Below are positions 39,003 to 44,780 of a stretch of DNA of 44,780 nucleotides, piece after piece. This stretch comes from a virus. Every line of letters begins with the position of its first letter. Positions within the stretch are counted from its first letter, which is position 1. The stretch spans positions 1-44,780 of IMG/VR virus record IMGVR_UViG_3300009168_000060; one strand, written 5' to 3'. The position numbers and the translations under genes were made by a program. The notes beneath the pieces are model-generated. The model saw only the letters and a list, made by a program, of their open reading frames with translations. It did not search any database and had not been told where the DNA came from.

Positions 39003-39206
39003 CTAAAATGTTTTACGGATTTCCTCGCTTACTATTTTCTTAGCAAATTCTGTAGTAACATCTCCTATCTCTCTCATGAACTTCTTAATCGTATCAATGT
39101 CAACGCCGGTCTTAACGTGAAAATCTAGTGCCAACTTTACCATTTTTTCTACGTGTTCTTCGTAATTCATTTTTGGTTTGCACCTTTCACAGTCACAGTT
39201 ACTCAT
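39003..39206 (-). CDS. Small helical protein, 67 aa
   Basis: N-terminus MSNCDCERCKPKMN holds three Cys in a short stretch that could bind metal with a partner. The rest is amphipathic helix (EEHVEKMVKLALDFHVKTGV and so on). Not recognised. Upstream AGGAC nine bases before the ATG could serve as ribosome binding site. Confidence 0.7.
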   Translation of the reverse strand: MSNCDCERCKPKMNYEEHVEKMVKLALDFHVKTGVDIDTIKKFMREIGDVTTEFAKKIVSEEIRKTF

Positions 39207-39214
39207 TATGTCCT

Positions 39215-39421
39215 TTACAGTTTACCCGTTGCAATCATATCAATTTCGTCTGCAATCCTGCCTAGTTCGTTGTATTTCTCATATGCTTCCCTTGCTTCTT
39301 TAATACTACGACTACCTAATCCATTACTAGCACGTCGATAAACGTCATAATAACCTCTAGCTTCAATCCTTATTAGTGTCGAGGCTGCTATCAGTGTTTC
39401 TTTGTCCTTTTCGGTCAGCAT
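39215..39421 (-). CDS. Small helical protein, 68 aa
   Basis: Charged helical protein (LTEKDKETLIAASTLIRIEA, then SRSIKEAREAYEKYNELGRI). I chose the ATG at 39421, with AAAGG seven bases upstream; the frame is open to 39454. It overlaps the zinc-ribbon gene by 59 bases. Not recognised. Confidence 0.65.
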   Translation of the reverse strand: MLTEKDKETLIAASTLIRIEARGYYDVYRRASNGLGSRSIKEAREAYEKYNELGRIADEIDMIATGKL

Positions 39422-39581
39422 CACGTAACCTTTCTTGATCACGTTTCCAGGCACAAGGAGAACATATTGAATATCTAAAGTCGCCGATAGTCATGTAGTG
39501 CGGGCCGAGCTTACTTACTAATCTCTTACACATTGGACATCTAGCTGTATTTCTGTCTAGCTTAACTGTGCCTTGTGCCAT
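39363..39581 (-). CDS. Zinc-ribbon protein, 72 aa
   Basis: Two Cys pairs (RCPMCKR near residue 15 and CSPCAWKR near residue 40) form a zinc ribbon; the C-terminus is polar and basic. AGGAGATAAG before the ATG is a strong ribosome binding site. One of several small zinc proteins in the early block. Function unknown. Confidence 0.75.
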   Translation of the reverse strand: MAQGTVKLDRNTARCPMCKRLVSKLGPHYMTIGDFRYSICSPCAWKRDQERLRDADRKGQRNTDSSLDTNKD

Positions 39582-39603
39582 CTTATCTCCTATTGCTTAC
39601 TAA

Positions 39604-39819
39604 CTATTGAACAATGCAACAACGAACATGCACGTCAGCAATTTCACCATGCACAATACCGAGCCGCCATTCAGTAAAACCATCATCATCTACGTCTTTA
39701 ATCCAGCCCAATCTACCGATGATTGTTTGTTTAACTTCCTCATTCATTCTGAACTTCTGACCACATACACCACAATGAATGTTTACGATTGATTCCACGA
39801 CTTCCTTAGTGGATTCCAT
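39604..39819 (-). CDS. Small Cys-containing protein, 71 aa
   Basis: HCGVCGQKFRMNEE near residue 17 is a zinc-knuckle-like pair. The C-terminus ADVHVRCCIVQ gives two further Cys, so one zinc site is possible. The ATG at 39819 has AGGTG six bases upstream; a GTG at 39828 is the alternative. A central WRLGIVHGEI strand region is beta-type. Not recognised. Confidence 0.7.
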   Translation of the reverse strand: MESTKEVVESIVNIHCGVCGQKFRMNEEVKQTIIGRLGWIKDVDDDGFTEWRLGIVHGEIADVHVRCCIVQ

Positions 39820-39832
39820 TGTTATCACCTAC

Positions 39833-40087
39833 TTACTCCTCACTAATGGTTAATGACGGATGACTAAAATTATTCACGTCATGGTCCATCCATGCTCGAA
39901 CTACTTTCATCGTCTCAATTGATGTTAGTTCACCGTCATCTATCAACATGCTATATACTGACTTAAATCTATGACTATCTAACTGATTGAAATCGACTAA
40001 CAATGTACCATCACTAACCGCTGTAATCTTAATCTGTCGTTGTACGGTGACGCCTTTCCGATATGTCAACATTTCGTCTATATTCAT
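39833..40087 (-). CDS. Hypothetical protein, 84 aa
   Basis: Beta-rich first half (VTVQRQIKITAVSDGTLLVD) and helical second half (SIETMKVVRAWMDHDVNNFS). Start overlaps the stop of the next gene by four bases (ATGA). Not recognised. Confidence 0.7.
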   Translation of the reverse strand: MNIDEMLTYRKGVTVQRQIKITAVSDGTLLVDFNQLDSHRFKSVYSMLIDDGELTSIETMKVVRAWMDHDVNNFSHPSLTISEE

Positions 40088-40371
40088 TTCGTATCCTTAT
40101 CCTTAATTATTTCTTTCAATTCAGCCGGTGTAATACCACTGATTAAGAATTCTCTCTCAGCATGATTCAAAAAGGGAAATGCTTCTTGCGCTAACTTACC
40201 ACCGTGCATCCAATGATACCAACCACGTCTAATATCACCTTCACTTACTTCTCTCACAACTATCGACTTGTTTAGTGTCTCGCAAATGATTTTAGTATCT
40301 CGTTCGCCGTATTCTTGCACTATCTTATACGACATGCCCATCCGATTTCTGTGTAGACTTTCTATGCTCAT
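40084..40371 (-). CDS. Small phage protein with EREFLISGIT motif, 95 aa
   Basis: The C-terminal half reads GWYHWMHGGKLAQEAFPFLN then HAEREFLISGITPAELKEI. I recall 'G..IQ.AFP.L...EREFL..GITP.EW' from small proteins of diverse phages, of unknown function; this copy keeps the core. It overlaps its neighbours on both sides by four bases. Early gene by position. Confidence 0.8.
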   Translation of the reverse strand: MSIESLHRNRMGMSYKIVQEYGERDTKIICETLNKSIVVREVSEGDIRRGWYHWMHGGKLAQEAFPFLNHAEREFLISGITPAELKEIIKDKDTK

Positions 40372-40544
40372 TGCTTATCCTTTATATACTTATAAACTTC
40401 AATCCAAAATCTACGCTTCTTTTTATCTTCCATATCAATAGCCCATAACAAAGCTCGTCTTGCTGCTATTGCTGGTTCATAATCTCTTAACATTCTTTCT
40501 GCTGCTTGCTCTATTCTTACCTCTGCCCAATGGTCTCGAAGCAT
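40368..40544 (-). CDS. Small basic helical protein, 58 aa
   Basis: Begins MLRDHWAEVRIEQAAERMLR and continues as one long charged helix to RRFWIEVYKYIKDKQ. It starts four bases after the SNF2 stop and ends with an ATGA overlap on the next gene, so it fills the gap exactly. Not recognised. Confidence 0.75.
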   Translation of the reverse strand: MLRDHWAEVRIEQAAERMLRDYEPAIAARRALLWAIDMEDKKKRRFWIEVYKYIKDKQ

Positions 40545-40547
40545 TAG

Positions 40548-42773
40548 TTAAGCCGCCTTATGTTTATGGTAACTTGCAACAATACTCTTAACCAGCTCGC
40601 TAATAATATTACCTTCATTCCAAGTAATATGACCGGCGTTCGGATTTGATGACATTACTTTATGGAACTCTATCCTTTTACGACTTACTATTCCGTCAAG
40701 GTGTGAATCAACAGTATCCTCAGCTTCAACATATACTGCGTTCACTTTATCGCTTAACTGACCAATCCTAATGAAACGTCCTTCAGCTTGCTCCTCATTA
40801 GCTGGATTCCATTGTCTTTCATGCATTACGCAATCACTACATGTCTGAAGATTTAATCCTTCTCCTGATGCTAATGTCGATGCAACCATGAACGCACGCT
40901 TACTACTGTTGAATTTATCCTGCGTTCTCATTCTTTCTTCAGGTGATAGGTCAGCACTAAGCTGTAATAGCTCAGGTGTATCTCCGTTTAGTTCTTCTGA
41001 CTTATTATTAAACAGCGTCCTAAGACCTTCAAAAATCATAGCCGCACATGATTTATGATGCACAAAGATTACTAACTTTCTATCACATTCTTCTAAGAAC
41101 TGTTCACAGTACTCTAACGTCGATGGAACCTTAGCCATTCCAACGATTTGTCTCATGGCTATCAAACTTTGCATAATAGCTGCATTGTTCTTAAATGAAC
41201 CTTCCGTCCCATCAATAGCAGCATCTTTAGCTAAATCAACTAGCTTCTTTACAGCTTGCGCATAAGCATTTCTAGCGTGCTCAGGAACCTCACAGTAAAA
41301 CTTAGTTCGATTAACTCGTGGTAACTCCGGCATTACTATCTCACGTTCGCGTCGAATAGCTATATGCTTAATGTATTCCTTAAACGCTTCAGGATTACGA
41401 ATACCACCCATTTTCTTTTTACCGCGTTCATCCTCGTAAACTGAAACCCATCGACGTTTGAAATCTTCGTATGAATGAAACTTCTTTGCATCGAGTATGT
41501 TCAATACAACGAAATATTCATTACCTCGATTCTTCCACGGTGTTCCGCTAGTAGGAATAACGGTTTCCATTTTCTTAGCTAGTGCTCTTACTTCACTAGT
41601 TCTAGTTGCGTCAGGATTCTTAATAGCCTGACATTCATCTAGAATCATTGTCTTAACGCCGGCTTTCTCAAACTTACTCATATCGAATCTACGCAATAAA
41701 TCATAACTAATTATGTAACCCGACATACCCGGCAACAATGCATCACGGCTACTAGTAATAACTTGTGGAAAACCGTGCTTCATTCCGTGCCATTTGAGTA
41801 TCTCTTTTAAGTATTGATACTTCAGTCCGCTTTTACCAATCCAGACGAACGGTAACTTTTCAGGGTGATAATGTAAGTAGGCTAACGGTTGTATTGTTTT
41901 GCCTAAACCCATGTCATCAAAAACGCCGAATCCGTGGTTCAGCGCCGTGCCTTGTTCGATTGCAATTGCACCATCACATTGAAACTTATATAACTTTAAT
42001 GCACTACAAGTTGTACATTCGGTCGGCTTCTCAGGATTATCCCAAGTATGCTTACAATTTGGATCACCTAAACCTTGCGTAACAAACAAATGAAAAGGTG
42101 TTGCACGTGGAATTACTTTCTTAATGATATGTCCGCACGTGAGAAGTGTTAATCTTATGTCGCTTTCCTTAATCTCGTATCCACCACTTCTATACGCGAA
42201 CATTTTACATGACGGACACTTTACGTTATCTTTCTCACTTGATGTAAACTTGTGTCCTTCGTTGCCGCTGATACAAAGATAATCGTAAATCTCTGTAGTC
42301 TCGATACTATCTACCGTCGTAAGTTCTTTAGCAATCTTACCACATTCCGGGCATAAATCCTGTAACTTGTGGATAGTATGCTTAGGCGTTCTAGTTACGT
42401 GTGTTTCTTCGACTATCTCAATCTCTACTATATTGCCTGACCTGATAGCATCTAAAGCAAGAGGATTAATGCCGTATGCCGCACACGGTCCTAAATCTAC
42501 TGAACCTAATTCTTTTGCTTTAGCTTTCCAAACATCATCATGGCCGTGCCCGATTGTTAATGCATGAGCAACTTCATGTTTAATAACACTAATCGTCATT
42601 AATTCATGCGCTTGGTCGATGGCTAATGCATTGAGATAGATACACTTTTGAGCTGGTACGCATAAGCCGAGATATGGTGCTCTCTCACTACTTTCTAAAC
42701 GTATTTTCCAGTCTGTTAGGCCATTAGCTATTAATTCTTTCTTAGCTAATGCACTTGCATCATTTCTGTTCAT
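40548..42773 (-). CDS. SprT-like metalloprotease fused to SNF2 helicase, 741 aa
   Basis: N-terminal domain (about 1-115) has the zinc-protease motif KHEVAH (H66-E67-x-x-H70) followed by GHGHDDVW (H76/H78 as third ligand), the pattern of SprT/Wss1/SPRTN-type enzymes that cut proteins crosslinked to DNA. Zinc ribbons follow: CPEC (141-144), CPSC (186-189) and CTTC (253-256). The SNF2 part (about 262-741) has motif I DDMGLGKT (286-293), motif II LDECQ (378-382), PTSGTPWKN (motif III) and EEQAEGRFIRIGQ (motif VI). Probably a DNA translocase that brings the protease to blocks on phage DNA. GAGGA four bases before the ATG. No catalytic residue appears to be missing. Confidence 0.88.
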   Translation of the reverse strand: MNRNDASALAKKELIANGLTDWKIRLESSERAPYLGLCVPAQKCIYLNALAIDQAHELMTISVIKHEVAHALTIGHGHDDVWKAKAKELGSVDLGPCAAYGINPLALDAIRSGNIVEIEIVEETHVTRTPKHTIHKLQDLCPECGKIAKELTTVDSIETTEIYDYLCISGNEGHKFTSSEKDNVKCPSCKMFAYRSGGYEIKESDIRLTLLTCGHIIKKVIPRATPFHLFVTQGLGDPNCKHTWDNPEKPTECTTCSALKLYKFQCDGAIAIEQGTALNHGFGVFDDMGLGKTIQPLAYLHYHPEKLPFVWIGKSGLKYQYLKEILKWHGMKHGFPQVITSSRDALLPGMSGYIISYDLLRRFDMSKFEKAGVKTMILDECQAIKNPDATRTSEVRALAKKMETVIPTSGTPWKNRGNEYFVVLNILDAKKFHSYEDFKRRWVSVYEDERGKKKMGGIRNPEAFKEYIKHIAIRREREIVMPELPRVNRTKFYCEVPEHARNAYAQAVKKLVDLAKDAAIDGTEGSFKNNAAIMQSLIAMRQIVGMAKVPSTLEYCEQFLEECDRKLVIFVHHKSCAAMIFEGLRTLFNNKSEELNGDTPELLQLSADLSPEERMRTQDKFNSSKRAFMVASTLASGEGLNLQTCSDCVMHERQWNPANEEQAEGRFIRIGQLSDKVNAVYVEAEDTVDSHLDGIVSRKRIEFHKVMSSNPNAGHITWNEGNIISELVKSIVASYHKHKAA

Positions 42774-42876
42774 TTGTCCTCACTTGTTACGGTCTAGACC
42801 AACCATTAGGCAGGTCATTCTATCTATTACTTATTGCTATGTGACTTTCGTACCGCGGTGACTAACTAACACAAGA

Positions 42877-42902
42877 TAATGCTCACTTTGACATGAGCAT
42901 TA
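42877..42902 (-). terminator. Hairpin terminator candidate upstream of SNF2 gene
   Basis: TAATGCTC (42877-42884) pairs perfectly with GAGCATTA (42895-42902), loop ten bases, 12 bases past the leftward gene that ends at 42914. The following minus-strand bases (TCTTGTG) are a weak U-tract. Within the rest of the 42774-42913 spacer there is a GGTCTAGACC palindrome (42791-42800) and no clear promoter. Confidence 0.55.
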
Positions 42903-42913
42903 CGTTCTATCAG

Positions 42914-43147
42914 TTAATAACCTCTAAATTCTTCCGGCAACACTCTATCAACTACGAACGCTCTATCACCTACACTAAAGAACTGTATTGCTTCCCAGTT
43001 CTCCATGATAATATCTAGATACTCATGTGCGCTTTTAAGATATTCCTGCGCCCGTGCCTCATCGCCGCGCTCTCTACAATATGTAATCGAGTCACAACTA
43101 TCATAGAACCATCTGAGGTAGTATGGAGCTAGTGATTTACGAAACAT
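42914..43147 (-). CDS. Hypothetical protein, 77 aa
   Basis: Helical and aromatic-rich (KSLAPYYLRWFYDSCDSITY) with a C-terminal strand region (FFSVGDRAFVVDRVLPEEFR). Start shares a base with the upstream stop (TAATG). Not recognised; early gene by position. Confidence 0.75.
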   Translation of the reverse strand: MFRKSLAPYYLRWFYDSCDSITYCRERGDEARAQEYLKSAHEYLDIIMENWEAIQFFSVGDRAFVVDRVLPEEFRGY

Positions 43148-43371
43148 TAATTAACCTTCCCATCATATGACGCAAGGAAACAATCTGAGCTGAGTTCAAA
43201 ACCAGCCGCTTCGACTTCACAAACTGCACTAAATATATCTTTGTCGCTCAGGGCCGGGCCTTCGATAGTGCAACCAACTAAATCGTTACTTTCAGCATAC
43301 TTAATAGCGTCTAACATCGACTTGAATCTTAATTCGTGCCTATCATTAATCTTCAGTATCCAGTTAAACAT
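43147..43371 (-). CDS. Hypothetical protein, 74 aa
   Basis: Mixed alpha/beta (FNWILKINDRHELRFKSMLD, then DLVGCTIEGPALSDKDIFSA) with an overall acidic charge and three Cys in the C-terminal half. It is coupled on both sides by TAATG overlaps. Not recognised. Confidence 0.75.
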   Translation of the reverse strand: MFNWILKINDRHELRFKSMLDAIKYAESNDLVGCTIEGPALSDKDIFSAVCEVEAAGFELSSDCFLASYDGKVN

Positions 43372-44186
43372 TATTTAGCATCCCCTTTATCCATAGCCTT
43401 CGTCGCGGTATTAATCGCTGACATATTGTTCGCAAATATCTGTCGTGCCTTAACTAAACATTCCTCGCGTTGTTCATCGGAAAGTTCATTCCAGATAAAG
43501 TTTCCTTTGGCATCGCGTGGCGCACAGAAAACCTGAGCAATACTGATTACGACTTTATTCTTTTCTGTTGTTCTAGCAGCAACTTTCTTAGGTGCCGCAG
43601 CAGGAACATACGATATATCTTGTATCTTTAACTTGGCTTTCTCGTCAGCGCGTAACTTACTTGTAACTAGATTTAAATCTCTATCCGCCGATGATAACCT
43701 ACTTCTCGTTTCAGTTAAAATGTCGATTGCTTCCTTCATTACTAACTGTAAATGACTTCTACGCTTTTGTAACTGTTCTACGTAGAATACCCACTTATCT
43801 TCATTCTTAATGGTATCATCCGCCATTATCTTTTTGTGTAGTGCAACGTGCGATATCGTCTCAGCATTAAAGAATTCTGTGCCGTTCGTCGGTAGGTCTT
43901 CTAACGACATATCGCGTTGTCCGTTAGCTTTATTCTGTGTAAATTCCTGCTGTAATCTTGCGATAGGTTCAGGCACGGGCTTTACTATCGTCTTATTTTG
44001 TGCGGCAGCTTCTATCTCGTCCGACTTACATGCTGCACACATTACGTAATCGCCAACTAAATCTACGGTGCATGGAAACTTCTTACATACCTCGCATGTA
44101 GCAAACTCACTATGCGCTGTTACATCTTTATTGCACTTCAAACATATCGCCGGACTACCTGCTAAACCTACAAACTTATGGTCCAT
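43371..44186 (-). CDS. Protein with N-terminal zinc ribbons and coiled coil, 271 aa
   Basis: Residues 1-60 hold CLKC (15-18), CEVC (31-34), C39 and CAAC (50-53), enough for two zinc ribbons. A long charged helix or coiled coil follows (about 85-190, including HKKIMADDTIKNEDKWVFYV). The basic C-terminal third begins AAAPKKVAARTTEKNKVVIS and ends KAMDKGDAK. A nucleic-acid-binding or transcription-modifying role is suggested by the zinc ribbons, but no family was recognised. It is the largest gene near the start of the early operon (if the ends join). Confidence 0.8.
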   Translation of the reverse strand: MDHKFVGLAGSPAICLKCNKDVTAHSEFATCEVCKKFPCTVDLVGDYVMCAACKSDEIEAAAQNKTIVKPVPEPIARLQQEFTQNKANGQRDMSLEDLPTNGTEFFNAETISHVALHKKIMADDTIKNEDKWVFYVEQLQKRRSHLQLVMKEAIDILTETRSRLSSADRDLNLVTSKLRADEKAKLKIQDISYVPAAAPKKVAARTTEKNKVVISIAQVFCAPRDAKGNFIWNELSDEQREECLVKARQIFANNMSAINTATKAMDKGDAK

Positions 44187-44413
44187 TATGGATACTCTCT
44201 TTCGTGCTTCTGTACCATTTTCTCTATATATATCTCAGCTCGTTTTAGTGTTTGTAATACCGCATCTGCCTGACCATTACGCCAACCAGATTGTATTAGC
44301 CCTTCATTACTTAGCCTAGATAAATACTTCATATACTCGTAAGTGTCTATCTTTTTCTTCTGTATTGCCACTACTAACAATGCACTTGCTTCAGACTCGT
44401 TCATATTTGTCAT
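44186..44413 (-). CDS. Hypothetical helical protein, 75 aa
   Basis: Charged helical protein (NESEASALLVVAIQKKKIDT, then DAVLQTLKRAEIYIEKMVQK). Start overlaps the stop of the next gene (ATGA) and its stop overlaps the following start. Not recognised. Confidence 0.75.
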   Translation of the reverse strand: MTNMNESEASALLVVAIQKKKIDTYEYMKYLSRLSNEGLIQSGWRNGQADAVLQTLKRAEIYIEKMVQKHEREYP

Positions 44414-44658
44414 TTAAGCTGTTCAATCCTTCCTATTCTGTCTAATCTGTAAATCCTATCTTGTTCCGTGTCTTCTATCCTTTCTAGAACGTCCTTCAGA
44501 TATTTAGCGTCATTAACCATTGAAGGGTCCGCGCCGTGCTTCTGTTTAGCCAACGCAATTTTATCTAGTTCTTTCTGTATTTCCATTAATCTACGTGATT
44601 CTTGTAACGCAGCAATCTTATCCAGCTCTTGTTTTACGTACTTTTTCATAAATGCCAT
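44410..44658 (-). CDS. Hypothetical coiled-coil protein, 82 aa, right-most gene
   Basis: One continuous charged helix (KYVKQELDKIAALQESRRLM, then EIQKELDKIALAKQKHGADP). The ribosome binding site is weak (GGAA eight bases upstream). If the ends of the window join, it is the first gene downstream of the promoter candidate at 80-108, with a leader of a little over 200 bases. Not recognised. Confidence 0.75.
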   Translation of the reverse strand: MAFMKKYVKQELDKIAALQESRRLMEIQKELDKIALAKQKHGADPSMVNDAKYLKDVLERIEDTEQDRIYRLDRIGRIEQLK

Positions 44659-44709
44659 ATATTGTTTCCATTCCCTTCTTGCGGAAATCGGTACTTTCCC
44701 GCTATGACT

Positions 44710-44744
44710 CCGGTATCACTTCGCTATCATCCCGGTATCATCCC
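44710..44744. repeat. Short tandem-like repeats near the right edge
   Basis: CCGGTATCA occurs at 44710-44718 and 44732-44740, and TATCATCCC at 44725-44733 and 44736-44744, an 11-base step. They lie in the non-coding right edge (44659-44780), which otherwise holds nothing I can name. Short repeats like these may be protein-binding sites or part of an origin; too few for a firm iteron call. Confidence 0.4.
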
Positions 44745-44780
44745 TATATCGGTAGTTTGGGCTAAGTCGTTCCCGGTCAG

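Noticed and set aside
1-44780. Search for integrase, excisionase, repressor-integrase module or attachment site
   Set aside because: None was recognised; the window reads as a lytic phage. The palindromes at 1134-1373 are next to promoters and not next to any recombinase.

Overview
The window looks like the essentially complete genome of a lytic, short-tailed (podovirus-type) double-stranded DNA phage, fairly AT-rich, with a few GC-rich words. I recognise TerS, TerL, portal, scaffold, major capsid protein, adaptor, a beta-rich tail-nozzle candidate, fibres and a run of internal (ejection) proteins, but no tape measure, sheath, integrase, phage RNA polymerase, tRNA or CRISPR array. A lipobox protein and two PEP-CTERM proteins suggest a diderm (Gram-negative-type) host with an exosortase sorting system. 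The sequence does not name the host.

Layout. (1) 1-947, minus strand: a small gene, a near-consensus promoter and a zinc-ribbon gene. (2) 948-1451: a 0.5 kb regulatory region with divergent sigma70-like promoters, palindromes and a 16-bp direct repeat spaced by about two helical turns. (3) 1452-29307, plus strand, late block: small proteins, TerS, cold-shock protein, TerL, a 678-aa polyvalent protein with ART-like (ADP-ribosyltransferase-like) features, portal, scaffold, capsid, connectors, nozzle, FN3 protein, two fibres, an exported-protein cassette (lipoprotein plus two PEP-CTERM proteins), a GNAT-like protein and three internal virion proteins. (4) 29308-44658, minus strand, early/replication block: a UDG-exonuclease-PolA fusion, a DUF3987-like ATPase, a Sak4-like ATPase with an SSB-like partner, a Cas4/RecB-type nuclease with a probable Fe-S cluster, an SNF2 helicase carrying an N-terminal SprT-like protease, and many tightly overlapped small genes, several of them too short for ordinary ORF calling (39, 42, 46, 53 and 58 aa).

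The two blocks converge at 29307/29308 with no spacer. The minus-strand genes at the left edge and those at the right edge would form one continuous leftward operon if the ends were joined, and a promoter candidate at 80-108 points out of the left edge. This suggests a circularly permuted or circularised genome cut arbitrarily. In that arrangement all early genes run leftward, and all late genes rightward, from the 948-1451 control region.

The most unusual content is the pair of phage-borne exosortase substrates beside a lipoprotein (21500-23561), the SprT-SNF2 fusion (40548-42773) and the UDG-PolA fusion (31537-33990). No endolysin was recognised. All functional calls rest on reading motifs and recalled family features; no database search was run.
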